The notes under the pieces were generated by a model, which was not told the origin of the DNA, made no database searches, and saw only the letters and a list, made by a program, of their open reading frames with translations. The translations under genes and the position numbers were made by a program. A DNA stretch of 64,000 nt from assembly GCF_900115975.1 (NCBI RefSeq), contig NZ_FOYM01000010.1, positions 1 to 64,000 of the forward strand. Reading direction: 5' to 3'. This stretch comes from Desulfoscipio geothermicus DSM 3669 (GTDB taxonomy: Bacteria > Bacillota > Desulfotomaculia > Desulfotomaculales > Desulfallaceae). The first letter of the stretch is position 1; each line of letters begins with the position of its first letter. Positions 41,901 through 51,050 of the stretch are shown here, one piece after another.

Positions 41901-42608
41901 ATTCAAACGGAGCATAAAGATAAATCCGCCGGCCATGCCGGCCAGCGCAAATATGCCGTGATTGTTAAGCGCGGCGGGCACCAGCTTTTCAACCACGATA
42001 TAGAGCATCGTCCCGGCGGCCAGGGCCAGCAGCAGGGCGTTGGTGGCGGGGGAAACCCGCAAAATATAGAGGCCCAGCAAAGTGCCCAGCGGGGTGATCA
42101 GGCTGACCAGGGCGCTTATGGCCAGCACCCGGCCACCGCCCATGCCGCCGGCACGCAAGGGGGCCGCGGTGGCCATGCCTTCCGGAATGTTGTGCAGCCC
42201 GATGGCCAGGGCCAGTACCGGACCCAGGGCAGTGCTGGCGGAATAGCCTGCCGCGATGGCGATTCCTTCCGGTAAGTCATGCAGCGCGATGCCAAGGGCG
42301 ATCAAATAGCCCATGCGCCGGTAAGCCTGGCTGGAATGACGGCCGGGCAGCAGGGTGTTTAGTGAGTAGTCCAGGGCGGTAACCAGCAAAAAACCGCCCA
42401 CAAAACCCGACAGGCAAATGGCCGGGCCGCTGTAATAAAGGGAGGACGGCAGCAGGTCCACGATCACCACCGCCCCCATGACACCCGAGGCAAAACCCAG
42501 CAGCAGGGATAGCGCATGGTCTTTCATTCGCCCGAACAGCACGACCACGGCAGCCCCCAGGCAGGTGCCCAGACCTGCGATCAGGGCCTCAAAAAGTATT
42601 TCAAACAA
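41889..42608 (-). CDS. ZIP-family divalent metal transporter
   Basis: Eight hydrophobic segments and the two metal-site motifs (ALHDLPEGIAIAAG and GLHNIPEGMATAAP) place it with GufA/ZupT-like ZIP proteins that import zinc or related metals. At 239 residues it is standard. Its start lies 21 bases after the L,D-transpeptidase stop on the minus strand; GGGAAGGTG precedes it, so the two form an operon. Confidence 0.9.
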   Translation of the reverse strand: MFEILFEALIAGLGTCLGAAVVVLFGRMKDHALSLLLGFASGVMGAVVIVDLLPSSLYYSGPAICLSGFVGGFLLVTALDYSLNTLLPGRHSSQAYRRMGYLIALGIALHDLPEGIAIAAGYSASTALGPVLALAIGLHNIPEGMATAAPLRAGGMGGGRVLAISALVSLITPLGTLLGLYILRVSPATNALLLALAAGTMLYIVVEKLVPAALNNHGIFALAGMAGGFIFMLRLNSLF

Positions 42609-42629
42609 TTTATCACCTTCCCGCCGGGG

Positions 42630-43175
42630 TCATGGAATGACAATGACCTGCCCCGGAACGATCCGGTCGGGGTCGGCCAGGTTATTGGCTGCAACCAGCG
42701 CTTCCAGGGAAACATTAAATGATTGGGCAATTTGCCAGAGGGTATCTCCGGGCTTAACGGTATAGGTTTTCCCCCCGCCGCCGGTTTTGTGAGCGGGGTT
42801 GCTGCTTGGCCCGGAACGGGCGTAAATATGTACCGGGGTGCCGATGGAAATTTGCGGAAACAGTTCTTCCACATGATGGTTATACATACGGACGCAGCCA
42901 TGGGATACGGCCTGCCCGATGGACGACGGGTTGTTGGTGCCGTGGATGCCGTAATTGCCGCCGGGTATGCTCATGCCCATCCAGCGGGTGCCCAGCATTC
43001 CGCCGGGGTTGACGATTTTGTTTTTAATATGGTAGTCGCCCGGGGGCGTCGGGGTGGACGGTTTGCCCACGGCCACCGGGTATTCTTTGATCAGCCGGTC
43101 ACCGTTATAGTGGTGCAGGCGGCGCGCTACGGTATTTATTTTAATCCGGCTCCCACCGCCTCGCTTGTTGGTCAT
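42630..43175 (-). CDS. L,D-transpeptidase (YkuD) with C-terminal LysM
   Basis: The YkuD domain (residues ~10-120) has the catalytic stretch GIHGTNNPSSIGQAVSHGCV with the His and Cys. A Gly/Ser linker leads to a LysM (YTVKPGDTLWQIAQSFNVSL). There is no signal peptide in this frame, as in B. subtilis YkuD of the spore coat. ATG 43175 is set by AAGGAG seven bases upstream. It could form 3-3 crosslinks in cortex or wall. Confidence 0.9.
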   Translation of the reverse strand: MTNKRGGGSRIKINTVARRLHHYNGDRLIKEYPVAVGKPSTPTPPGDYHIKNKIVNPGGMLGTRWMGMSIPGGNYGIHGTNNPSSIGQAVSHGCVRMYNHHVEELFPQISIGTPVHIYARSGPSSNPAHKTGGGGKTYTVKPGDTLWQIAQSFNVSLEALVAANNLADPDRIVPGQVIVIP

Positions 43176-43203
43176 TGGATCACTCCTTGACAAATTCTAA
43201 ACC

Positions 43204-43289
43204 GGGGGGCGGCAGTCCACGCAAGTGATGTTGCGGAGCAGTCCCGTCGGCGCGTAGCATTCTGAACGCAGCGGGGACTACCGCCCCCC
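43204..43289 (+). repeat. Structured dispersed element, copy 4 (86-nt mini form)
   Basis: Only the outer stem (GGGGGGCGGCAGTCCACGC with GCGGGGACTACCGCCCCCC), CAAGTGATGTTGCGGAGC and GTCCCGTCGGCGCGTAGCA remain. The whole interior between GGAGC and GTCCCGTC is deleted. The outer arms still pair although their sequence differs from the other copies. Confidence 0.8.
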
Positions 43290-43434
43290 ATAACTGATTT
43301 CAACCACGCTATAAATATATGAACCGCCGTGGACAAAAATGTCTTTTGGCAGATATGCCTGCCGGTACTTGTATCTCCGGTATTTTTTGGATATACTTAA
43401 AAGCGTTAACTATTTTTGATCAAAGGAGACAACC

Positions 43435-44289
43435 ATGCTGGTTAAAGCCCACGCCAAGATAAACCTGGCGCTGGATGTGCTGGGCACGCGGCCGGACGGA
43501 TACCATGAACTGGAAACAATCATGCAGACCCTGGAGCTGCACGATGAACTGGAAATAACTACGGCGCCGGATATAACACTGGCCGTGCAGGGGGCGGATT
43601 TGCCCGCCGGGCCGGAAAACCTGGCCTACCGGGCAGCGGCGCTCCTGCGGGAGCGGGCCGAGTATGCCGGCGGGGCTGAAATAAGGCTGGTCAAGCGCAT
43701 CCCCCTGGCGGCGGGTTTGGCCGGGGGGTCGGCGGATGCGGCGGCGGTGCTGCGCGGTTTGAACAAATTGTGGCACCTGGGCCTGGGGCCGGCGGAGCTG
43801 GCGGCATTGGGAGCTGAAATAGGCTCGGATGTGCCGTTTTGCCTGTACGGCGGTACCGCCCTGGTTCGGGGACGCGGCGAAGCGGTCACCCCCCTGCGTG
43901 ATCTGCCGCCGCTGGGGGTGGTGCTGGTCAAACCGCCCTTTGGTGTGAGCACGGCGGAGGTTTACCGGCGTTACGACGCGCTGGTAAATCCGCCGCAGCC
44001 CGGTTGCCGAAGGATGCTGGCGGCCGCAAAGCGGGGTGATGCGGCGGATCTGGCCGCCTGCCTGGTCAATTCCCTGGAACCGGTGACCATGTCGTTGCAC
44101 CCGGTCATTGGTGCAATCAAGCGGGAGTTGTCCGCCGCCGGCGCGCTGGGGGTTTTGATGAGCGGCAGCGGGCCCACCGTGTTTGGTTTGTTTAAAAGCC
44201 GGGCATCGGCGGAGCGGGCCGCCGGTATGATACGGCAAGAAGATTGTTGGGTTACCGCCACCTGTTTTCACGGTGCCGGGCGGGAATAA
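43435..44289 (+). CDS. ispE: 4-diphosphocytidyl-2-C-methyl-D-erythritol kinase
   Basis: This GHMP kinase of the MEP isoprenoid pathway has KAHAKINLALDVLGTRPDGYHELETIM at its start. The ATP loop is IPLAAGLAGGSADAAAVL, and the C-terminal motif LMSGSGPTVFGLF is present. At 284 residues it is standard. AAAGGAG lies before the ATG. In B. subtilis ispE also follows the yabG region. Confidence 0.95.
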   Translation: MLVKAHAKINLALDVLGTRPDGYHELETIMQTLELHDELEITTAPDITLAVQGADLPAGPENLAYRAAALLRERAEYAGGAEIRLVKRIPLAAGLAGGSADAAAVLRGLNKLWHLGLGPAELAALGAEIGSDVPFCLYGGTALVRGRGEAVTPLRDLPPLGVVLVKPPFGVSTAEVYRRYDALVNPPQPGCRRMLAAAKRGDAADLAACLVNSLEPVTMSLHPVIGAIKRELSAAGALGVLMSGSGPTVFGLFKSRASAERAAGMIRQEDCWVTATCFHGAGRE

Positions 44290-44359
44290 GTACCAACCTT
44301 GCGCATAACATTTAAAAAATGGTAAAATAAAATGCAGTAATCGAAGGAGGCGGGGGAAT

Positions 44360-45049
44360 ATGGACGAACCCAGATTGATACCCATTAAATTAGATAATTA
44401 TAAGCCCCTGCGGGAACTGGTTTTTGAAACATTACGGGAAGCGATAATTCAGGGCCGGCTCAAGCCGGGTGAAAGATTGATGGAGATTCAACTGGCGGAA
44501 GAAATGGGGGTTAGCCGCACGCCGGTGCGGGAGGCCATCAGAAAGCTGGAGTTGGAAGGCTTTGTGGTTATGGTGCCCCGCAAGGGGGCCTACGTGGCGG
44601 GCATCTCCGTCAAGGACATCGTGGACATTTTTGAGATACGGGCGTCGCTGGAAGCCCTGGCGGCGGGCCTGGCGGCCGAAAGGGCCACCGCCGAGGAATT
44701 GGAGGAGATGGAACGGGCCGTATTACAAAATTATGAGGTAAGCAACAGCCAGAGTTTGGATACCGTAGTGGAAAGGGATATCAATTTCCACGATTTAATA
44801 TACAAAGCCAGCAGGAACCAGCGTCTGGTGCAGATTATCATTCATTTGAAGGAACAAATCCAGCGTTTCCGAACCACGTCGCTTTCCCAGCCCGGGCGGA
44901 TCAAAGAAGCGGTGCATGAACACAAAAATATAGTGGAGGCCATCAACGACCGCAATGTGGAGCTGGCCGCCACCCTGGCCCGGGAACATATTGAAACGGC
45001 GGAACAAATATTCCTGAATGCCATGGGGGAGGCCAAAAAAATTGATTGA
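44360..45049 (+). CDS. GntR-family regulator (FadR/FCD subgroup)
   Basis: The N-terminal winged helix (LREAIIQGRLKPGERLMEIQLAEEMGVSRTPVREAIRKLELEGFV) is followed by a helical FCD ligand domain containing DINFHDLIYKASRNQRL and HEHKNIVEAI, with His residues suited to metal and ligand binding. The effector is unknown. It overlaps the next gene by eight bases. This GntR gene between ispE and a nucleotidyltransferase is not in B. subtilis. Confidence 0.92.
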   Translation: MDEPRLIPIKLDNYKPLRELVFETLREAIIQGRLKPGERLMEIQLAEEMGVSRTPVREAIRKLELEGFVVMVPRKGAYVAGISVKDIVDIFEIRASLEALAAGLAAERATAEELEEMERAVLQNYEVSNSQSLDTVVERDINFHDLIYKASRNQRLVQIIIHLKEQIQRFRTTSLSQPGRIKEAVHEHKNIVEAINDRNVELAATLAREHIETAEQIFLNAMGEAKKID

Positions 45050-45800
45050 CGCGCTGGTACTGGCCGGCAGTCCCAACGACGGCCCTCTGCGGTCCTGTAG
45101 CCCGGCCAGGTACGAAGCCTTGATTCCGATTCGGGGTAAATTAATGGTGGAATACGTGGTGGAGGCGCTCAGGCAGTGCAAGCGCATCGACCGGGTCGTC
45201 ATTGTGGGCCCCCGTGAAGAGCTGGCGGCCAATTTAAAGCTGAACAGCAGGGAATGCGTGGTTGACCACGGCGGCGACCTTACGGAAAATGTGCTGCGGG
45301 GGTTGAAATGCCTGCCCGGCGCCGAAAGGGTTTTGCTGGTGACCTCGGATATTCCGCTGATTAACAGCCAGGCCATCGATAATTTCCTGGACCTGTGCAG
45401 CGAAGAGGAGGCGGACCTGTACTACCCCATCGTGCGCCGCGAAGTGGTGGAAAGGCGGTATGCCGCCTCCATGCGGACCTACGTGCAGCTGAAGGACGGC
45501 GTATACACCGGCGGCAACATTTTTTTGTTCAACCCCGGCGTTGTGGAGGATTGCATGCCCCGGGGGCAAAAGCTGGTGGATGCCCGGAAGAGCCCTCTGA
45601 AGCTATGCCGCCTGGTCGGTTTTATATTTTTAATAAAGTTTTTGATGAAGAATGTTTCCCTGCAGGAAGCCCAGAAAAAGGTGTCCCGCCTGCTGGGCAT
45701 CAAGGGCCGGGTGGTGGTCAGCATGTACCCGGAAGTGGGTGTGGATGTGGATAAACCCAGTGACCTGGAACTGGTTAACAAGCTGCTGGATCTGGCATGA
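45042..45800 (+). CDS. MobA-like nucleotidyltransferase
   Basis: The start (LIDALVLAGSPNDGPLR), IRGKLMVEYVVEAL, VLLVTSDIPLINSQAI and VGVDVDKPSDLELV are those of NTP_transf_3 enzymes related to MobA, GlmU and IspD. The N-terminal loop lacks the usual GGxSxRMG. Its job is unknown; coupling to a GntR regulator and closeness to ispE, glmU and prs hint at precursor metabolism. The TTG start lies inside the end of the upstream gene after GGGGAGG. Confidence 0.8.
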   Translation: MIDALVLAGSPNDGPLRSCSPARYEALIPIRGKLMVEYVVEALRQCKRIDRVVIVGPREELAANLKLNSRECVVDHGGDLTENVLRGLKCLPGAERVLLVTSDIPLINSQAIDNFLDLCSEEEADLYYPIVRREVVERRYAASMRTYVQLKDGVYTGGNIFLFNPGVVEDCMPRGQKLVDARKSPLKLCRLVGFIFLIKFLMKNVSLQEAQKKVSRLLGIKGRVVVSMYPEVGVDVDKPSDLELVNKLLDLA

Positions 45801-45808
45801 TAAGTTTT

Positions 45809-45841
45809 CCCCGGGGTTTTAATCCCGGGGTTTGATTTTTT
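45809..45841 (+). terminator. Rho-independent terminator
   Basis: CCCCGGG (45809-45815) pairs with CCCGGGG (45824-45830), followed by TTTGATTTTTT. Confidence 0.75.
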
Positions 45842-45863
45842 ATTGTTAAGGAAAGTATACGCG

Positions 45864-45919
45864 AAAAAGGGGACTGGCTCCTTTTTCGTATTTTGAAAAA
45901 GGTGCCTGTCCCCTTTTTC
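45864..45919 (-). repeat. REP-like palindrome, copy E (reversed)
   Basis: GGGGACTGGCTCC, an inner TTTTTC/GAAAAA stem and GGTGCCTGTCCCC appear in reverse order relative to copies C and D. It lies between the nucleotidyltransferase and ilvA. Confidence 0.8.
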
Positions 45920-45988
45920 TTGGAGAAAATGTATATTCTTATCAAAGGATGGGGGAAAATAGTGGAAACAAAGGAAAGGAAGGATGTC

Positions 45989-47197
45989 ATGCCCCTGTCT
46001 GCCAGCCGGGTTGATGACGCGGCGTCAGTGCTGGCGGGGATCGTCCACCGCACGGCCGTAGATTATTCCAGCACGTTCAGTGAACTGACCGGCAGCCAGG
46101 TTTACTTCAAGACTGAGAACCTGCAGAAGACCGGTTCTTTTAAGATAAGGGGCGCCTACTATAAAATATCCCGACTCACCGAGGCGCAGCGCGCCCGGGG
46201 GGTGATTACCGCTTCCGCCGGAAACCATGCCCAGGGCGTGGCTTATGCCGCGGCCCGGGCCGGCATCGGCGCCACTGTGGTCATGCCGTTGACCGCCCCC
46301 ATAGCCAAGGTGGAAGCCACCAGAGGTTACGGGGCTGAAGTGGTGCTGGCGGGGCGGGGTTACGACGAGGCTTTCGCAGAGGCCCGGGAACTGCAGGCCA
46401 AAACCGGGGCGACGTTCATCCATGGGTTTGACGACCCGGACATTATCGCCGGGCAGGGGACGGTGGGCCTGGAGATACTGGAACAGCTGCCCCATGCGGA
46501 CGCTGTTATATTACCCGTGGGTGGCGGGGGGCTTGTTGCCGGGACTGCGCTGGCGGTCAAATCCCGCCGTCCGGCGGTAAAGGTCATCGGGGTGCAGTCT
46601 GAAGGGGCGCCGGCCATGTGTTTGAGCCACCAGGCCCGTTGCCTGCAAGAATCCGGGAGTGCCTGTACACTGGCCGACGGTATTGCGGTACGCCGCCCCG
46701 GCCGGTTGACCTTTGAGCTGGTTTGCCGGTACGTGGACGATGTGGTTACCGTAAGTGACGAGGAAATAGCCCGGGCCATCACCATGCTGCTGGAACGTTC
46801 CAAACTGGTGGTGGAAGGAGCCGGCGCGGCGGGACTGGCCGCCTTGATGCAAAAACGGGTGGTTTTGCCGGGTGCAACCGTGGTGGTGGTGCTCAGCGGC
46901 GGCAATATTGATATCAATACGGTTTCCATTTTGATTGAACGGGGCTTGCTGCAATCGGGGCGGCGGGTGTACATCCGGGCGATGGTGGACGACCGGCCGG
47001 GGATGCTGCAGAAATTGCTGGGTGCCATTGCCGATATGCAGGCCAATATTATCACCGTGGCCCATGACCGGGTTGACCCGCGGGTGCCCCTGAAGAAGGC
47101 CGAGGTGAAACTGCTTTTGGAAACGCGCAGCCGGTCGCACGTGCGCGACATCATCAACCGGTTGCGGGAAATTGGCTGGGAAGTGGAGCAAATTTGA
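45989..47197 (+). CDS. ilvA: Threonine ammonia-lyase (threonine dehydratase) with ACT domain
   Basis: This PLP enzyme converts threonine to 2-oxobutyrate and ammonia. The PLP lysine lies in KTGSFKIRGAYYKI. The phosphate-binding ASAGNHAQGVAYAA and the GGGGL loop (ILPVGGGGLVAGTAL) follow, and a single ACT domain forms the C-terminus (YIRAMVDDRPGMLQKLLG). At 402 residues it matches the short, catabolic-type enzymes. ATG 45989 has GGAAGGA before it; a GTG at 45962 would add nine residues. Confidence 0.92.
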   Translation: MPLSASRVDDAASVLAGIVHRTAVDYSSTFSELTGSQVYFKTENLQKTGSFKIRGAYYKISRLTEAQRARGVITASAGNHAQGVAYAAARAGIGATVVMPLTAPIAKVEATRGYGAEVVLAGRGYDEAFAEARELQAKTGATFIHGFDDPDIIAGQGTVGLEILEQLPHADAVILPVGGGGLVAGTALAVKSRRPAVKVIGVQSEGAPAMCLSHQARCLQESGSACTLADGIAVRRPGRLTFELVCRYVDDVVTVSDEEIARAITMLLERSKLVVEGAGAAGLAALMQKRVVLPGATVVVVLSGGNIDINTVSILIERGLLQSGRRVYIRAMVDDRPGMLQKLLGAIADMQANIITVAHDRVDPRVPLKKAEVKLLLETRSRSHVRDIINRLREIGWEVEQI

Positions 47198-47236
47198 AAA
47201 TTTTCAGGTATAATTTTCTAATATTTTTGGAAAAAT

Positions 47237-47266
47237 GCAGGAATTTTTATCGTTAGATAGAAAATA
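47237..47266 (+). promoter_or_regulatory. Candidate sigma-H promoter of spoVG
   Basis: GCAGGAATT (47237-47245), 11 bases, then ATAGAAA (47257-) resembles the sigma-H pattern RNAGGAWWW-N11/12-RNNGAAT. spoVG of B. subtilis is a classic sigma-H gene. Confidence 0.5.
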
Positions 47267-47313
47267 TTAATCATAAAACTTGGCATAATTGGCTTACGGA
47301 AGGTGGTGAGTTC

Positions 47314-47583
47314 ATGCACGTTACCGATGTCAGAGTGCGCAAGGTGCTCACGGAAGGGAAGATGAAGGCGATTGTTTCGGTAACACTGGATGACATGTTT
47401 GTCATTCATGATGTGAAGGTGGTGGAAGGACAGAACGGGCTATTTGTGGCCATGCCCAGCCGGAAAACCCCCGCCGGGGAATTCAGGGACATTGCCCACC
47501 CTATCAATACCGCTGCCCGGGAAATTATCCAGAATGCAGTGCTTGAGGCTTACAACAATGCCACTTATAACAATGCAGTATGA
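47314..47583 (+). CDS. spoVG: SpoVG
   Basis: The 89-residue protein is readily recognised: [20 protein letters not shown], then [38 protein letters not shown] and [10 protein letters not shown]. SpoVG is an RNA/DNA-binding regulator affecting septation and sporulation. GAAGGTGGTGAG precedes the ATG. It sits upstream of glmU as in B. subtilis and has its own terminator. Confidence 0.97.
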   Translation: MHVTDVRVRKVLTEGKMKAIVSVTLDDMFVIHDVKVVEGQNGLFVAMPSRKTPAGEFRDIAHPINTAAREIIQNAVLEAYNNATYNNAV

Positions 47584-47587
47584 TGAT

Positions 47588-47612
47588 AAGAGAGCGCACC
47601 GCTCTCTTTTTA
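47588..47612 (+). terminator. spoVG terminator
   Basis: AGAGAGC and GCTCTCT pair around GCACC, followed by TTTTTA. Confidence 0.85.
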
Positions 47613-47740
47613 TATGAAATTACCGGGCATGGAAAAACGGCGGTTTGATAGAGGGAAACAGTGTTTTTTGTTGAATAGAAAATGCGTGTGTCACAATATC
47701 AAGTGTCATAATATAATGAAATGGGGGGGTTTTGAACCTG

Positions 47741-49123
47741 ATGCAGTTGGCGGCGGTTATTTTGGCGGCGGGGAAAGGGACCCGGATGAAGTCCGATTTG
47801 CCCAAAGTGTTGCACCGGGTTTGCGGTCGGCCCATGGTGGAGCATGTCTTGCGGGCGGTTAAAAATATAGCTTTACATAAGATTGTGCTGGTGGTAGGTC
47901 ACCAGGGTGAACGGGTGGCGGAATGCATCGGCGGCGGAGTGGAGTTCGCCTTTCAAACCGAGCAACTGGGTACGGCCCACGCGCTCTTGCAAGCCCGTTC
48001 CGCACTGGATGGCTTTGACGGTCACATACTGGTTTTGTGCGGGGATACTCCCCTGGTACGGCCTCGAACCCTGGAAGACCTCTGCCGGGAACACGGCCGA
48101 AAAAAGAACGCCGCTACTGTGCTGACTGCTATTTTGCCTGACCCCACGGGGTACGGGCGGGTAATCCGTTTTTCCGGCGGCCAGGTGCAAAAAATTGTCG
48201 AACAAAAGGACGCCGGCCCGGCGGAACTGGCAGTGCGGGAAATCAATACGGGGATTTATTGTTTCCAGGCCCGGGGGCTTTTTGAGGCTCTGGCCAATTT
48301 GCGCCCGGATAACGCCCAGGGTGAATATTACCTTACCGATATCATTGAGTTTTACATGTCGCAGGGCAGGCCGGTGGGCGCCGTGAGCATTGATGATCCC
48401 GCCGAAATAACGGGTATCAACGACCGGTGCCAGCTGGCCGCCGCGGAGAAATTATTGCGCCGTCGCGTTCTGGATAAACTAATGCAATCGGGCGTTACCG
48501 TGTTGGACCCGGATTCCACCTTCATTGATGATACCGTAGAAATCGGAGCGGATTCAGTTATTTATCCTTTTACAATAATAGAAGGAAAATCGAACATTGG
48601 CGAGAATTGTACTATAGGGCCGTCTTCCCGCCTGGTCAACGCCCATCTGGGCGACCGTATTATTGTACAAAACTCCGTTATTTTGGACAGCCGGGTGGGG
48701 GATGGATGCAGCATCGGTCCCTTTGCCTATATTCGCCCGGGCTGTGTGCTGGAGCGAAACATCAAGGTGGGGGATTTTGTGGAATTGAAAAACTCCCGGT
48801 TGGCTGACGGCTGTAAAGTACCCCACTTAAGTTACGTCGGCGACGCCGAGGTGGGTCGGGGAGCCAATATCGGTGCCGGCACCATCACCTGTAACTACGA
48901 CGGGGAAAAGAAGTCGCGCACCCGGATCGGCGACCACGCTTTTATCGGCAGCAATACCAACCTGGTAGCCCCCGTGGAAGTTGGTGACGGGGCGGTGACC
49001 GGCGCGGGTTCCACCATCACCCGCGATGTGCCGCCCGGAGCGCTGGGAGTGGCTCGGGGAAAACAAAAAAATATTAGCGGCTGGGCTGCTAAAAAGAAAA
49101 AAACGGCTTGTCCTGATAAGTAA
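47741..49123 (+). CDS. glmU: Bifunctional GlcNAc-1-P uridyltransferase / GlcN-1-P acetyltransferase
   Basis: This makes UDP-GlcNAc for cell wall and spore cortex. The N-terminal pyrophosphorylase domain has AAVILAAGKGTRMKSDLPKV and LVLCGDTPLV. The C-terminal left-handed beta helix has hexapeptide repeats (IGADSVIYPF, IGENCTIGP, VGDGCSIGP) and the acetyltransferase part GRGANIGAGTITCNYDG. It is 460 residues long. I use ATG 47741; a TTG at 47732 is closer to the GGGGGGG site and would add MNL. Confidence 0.95.
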   Translation: MQLAAVILAAGKGTRMKSDLPKVLHRVCGRPMVEHVLRAVKNIALHKIVLVVGHQGERVAECIGGGVEFAFQTEQLGTAHALLQARSALDGFDGHILVLCGDTPLVRPRTLEDLCREHGRKKNAATVLTAILPDPTGYGRVIRFSGGQVQKIVEQKDAGPAELAVREINTGIYCFQARGLFEALANLRPDNAQGEYYLTDIIEFYMSQGRPVGAVSIDDPAEITGINDRCQLAAAEKLLRRRVLDKLMQSGVTVLDPDSTFIDDTVEIGADSVIYPFTIIEGKSNIGENCTIGPSSRLVNAHLGDRIIVQNSVILDSRVGDGCSIGPFAYIRPGCVLERNIKVGDFVELKNSRLADGCKVPHLSYVGDAEVGRGANIGAGTITCNYDGEKKSRTRIGDHAFIGSNTNLVAPVEVGDGAVTGAGSTITRDVPPGALGVARGKQKNISGWAAKKKKTACPDK

Positions 49124-49147
49124 CTTATATAGTGGAGGTAAAAGCAG

Positions 49148-50092
49148 ATGTCATCCCGACAACGGTTAAAAATATTCACTGGAAACGCCAATGCCGCCCT
49201 GGCGGAGGAAATAGCCCATTACCTGGGGGTCTCCGTGGGGGCGGCGAAGGTTAGCCGTTTCAGTGACGGGGAGATTCAGGTTAAAATTAACGAAAGCGTG
49301 CGGGGGGCGGATGTTTTTATCATCCAGCCCACCTGTGAGCCGGTCAACGAACACCTGATGGAACTGCTGGTTATGGTGGACGCCGTACGCCGGGCGTCAG
49401 CCCGCAGGATTACCGCGGTGATGCCCTATTACGGTTATGCGCGCCAGGACCGTAAAACCCGCGCCCGGGATCCCATCACAGCCAAACTGGTGGCCAACCT
49501 GCTTTTTGCCAGCGGGGCCCGGCGGGTTATTACCATGGACCTGCATGCCGGGCAAATCCAAGGTTTTTTTGATATACCGGTGGACCACCTCCCCGGGGTG
49601 CCGCTGCTGGCCCAGTACTTCATGCAGCAGAAATTGAAAGACGTGGTGGTGGTGAGCCCCGACCTGGGCGGCGTGCAGCGGGCCCGGGATTTGGCGGAAA
49701 GAATCGGCGCTCCCATTGCCATCATCGATAAGCGGCGCCCGGAGCCCAATGTGGCCGAAATTATGAATATTATCGGCGATATTCGCGGCAAAAAGGTGAT
49801 CATGATTGATGATATTATCGATACGGCCGGCACCATCACCCAAGGGGCGGCCGCCCTGAAGGAGTGGGGGGCGACTGATATTTATGTGTGCTGCACCCAC
49901 CCCGTACTGAGCGGCCCGGCGGTGGACAGGCTGGTCGGAGCGCCGATCAAGGAAGTGCTGGTTACCAACACCATACCGTTGCCCGAGGACAAAACTTTAG
50001 AAAAAATTAAGATTCTTTCCGTGGCTCCGCTGCTGGGCGAGGCAATTATTCGCATTCATGAAGATTTGTCGGTGAGTAAACTTTTTGACTGA
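49148..50092 (+). CDS. prs: Ribose-phosphate pyrophosphokinase
   Basis: This makes PRPP from ribose-5-phosphate and ATP. It has [53 protein letters not shown] and the PRPP loop [18 protein letters not shown]. At 314 residues it is standard. Its position after glmU is the same as in B. subtilis. AGTGGAGGT precedes the ATG. Confidence 0.97.
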   Translation: MSSRQRLKIFTGNANAALAEEIAHYLGVSVGAAKVSRFSDGEIQVKINESVRGADVFIIQPTCEPVNEHLMELLVMVDAVRRASARRITAVMPYYGYARQDRKTRARDPITAKLVANLLFASGARRVITMDLHAGQIQGFFDIPVDHLPGVPLLAQYFMQQKLKDVVVVSPDLGGVQRARDLAERIGAPIAIIDKRRPEPNVAEIMNIIGDIRGKKVIMIDDIIDTAGTITQGAAALKEWGATDIYVCCTHPVLSGPAVDRLVGAPIKEVLVTNTIPLPEDKTLEKIKILSVAPLLGEAIIRIHEDLSVSKLFD

Positions 50093-50159
50093 AAGTGTGC
50101 GTTTGAAAAGGAGCACGGCAGGCTCGAGAACTTCAAGGCGGCGAGGGCCTTGAGAAAAA

Positions 50160-50182
50160 GAAGCCCCGCTTGGCGGGGCTTC
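50160..50182. terminator. Hairpin between prs and the PRC-barrel gene
   Basis: GAAGCCCCGC (50160-50169) and GCGGGGCTTC (50173-50182) form a strong stem with a TTG-containing loop. A residues lie before it and few T residues after, so it best terminates the minus-strand PRC-barrel gene. Confidence 0.6.
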
Positions 50183-50219
50183 TCGGTGATTGGCCGTTTG
50201 CGGTTGGTGATATGGCGGT

Positions 50220-50942
50220 CTACTCTTTGCCGGGTGGATTGTCGGTATGAGCCGGCTGTTCCTGGTTCGGTTTCGCGCCAACCGGAGTGCTATCCGGCTT
50301 ATCCTCCGTTTTGTTGCGCTTTAGTTTACCGATGGACTGGTTGACGCTGGAACTAAGTCCCCTGGTTTTCTGAACGGTTGTTTCCCACAGGTTACCGGTG
50401 GTATCCTTGATACCGCGCAATTTTTCCTGCAGCCCGCCCTCGAGCTTGATAGTTTTTTCCAGTGCCTGATCGGAACAAACAATCATTTCCTTGCCAACGG
50501 TAAGGACGTGGTCGACATCCAAAAAAGCCCTGCCGCTTACTATGCCGCTGATGTAACCACCGCTGAACTCTATGCCCACCAGTTCACCCGAGTCCAGGTT
50601 TACGTAATAATCGTCAACTTCACCCAGTATAGTACCGCTTTCGGTTACGACGCGCGTTCCGGTAATTTTGATGTTGTTTTTCACCAGGTTGATGATTTCC
50701 GGCAGACTACCGCCTTTTTGTACCGCGGTGCCCTGGTTGACGGTCACGGCATCCTCACCCACACTGCGGACATGGTTGTAAGGGATGAATTTTTGTTCCT
50801 GAAACCAACCCTTTTGTTCTATGATCAGGGCGGCCACCCTTTTTGCGATGGGATCAACCACCAGACCCTTGATGGTGCCGATTTGCTGCCCCTCTTGCAG
50901 GCTGATTACCGGCATGGAGATAAATTGTTTACTTTTGCGCAT
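50220..50942 (-). CDS. PRC-barrel domain protein (YrrD-like)
   Basis: Two PRC-barrel units are visible: MPVISLQEGQQIGTIKGLVVDPIAKRVAALI and TRVVTESGTILGEVDDYYVNLDSGELVGIEFSGG. A helical, basic tail ends in a Pro/Asn-rich stretch. Such proteins occur widely in spore formers, but their role is not established. The start is either ATG 50942 or the in-frame ATG 50948; GGGGGTGGG is better spaced for 50942. Confidence 0.82.
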   Translation of the reverse strand: MRKSKQFISMPVISLQEGQQIGTIKGLVVDPIAKRVAALIIEQKGWFQEQKFIPYNHVRSVGEDAVTVNQGTAVQKGGSLPEIINLVKNNIKITGTRVVTESGTILGEVDDYYVNLDSGELVGIEFSGGYISGIVSGRAFLDVDHVLTVGKEMIVCSDQALEKTIKLEGGLQEKLRGIKDTTGNLWETTVQKTRGLSSSVNQSIGKLKRNKTEDKPDSTPVGAKPNQEQPAHTDNPPGKE

Positions 50943-51050
50943 TGTCATCCCACCCCCTGACGCCCAAAAGTTTTTTTATTTAATGTTATGTCGGGTGGCT
51001 GTTTGATATAACCGCTAACAGGGAATATTATCCCAGAGGAGGTTTTTAAT

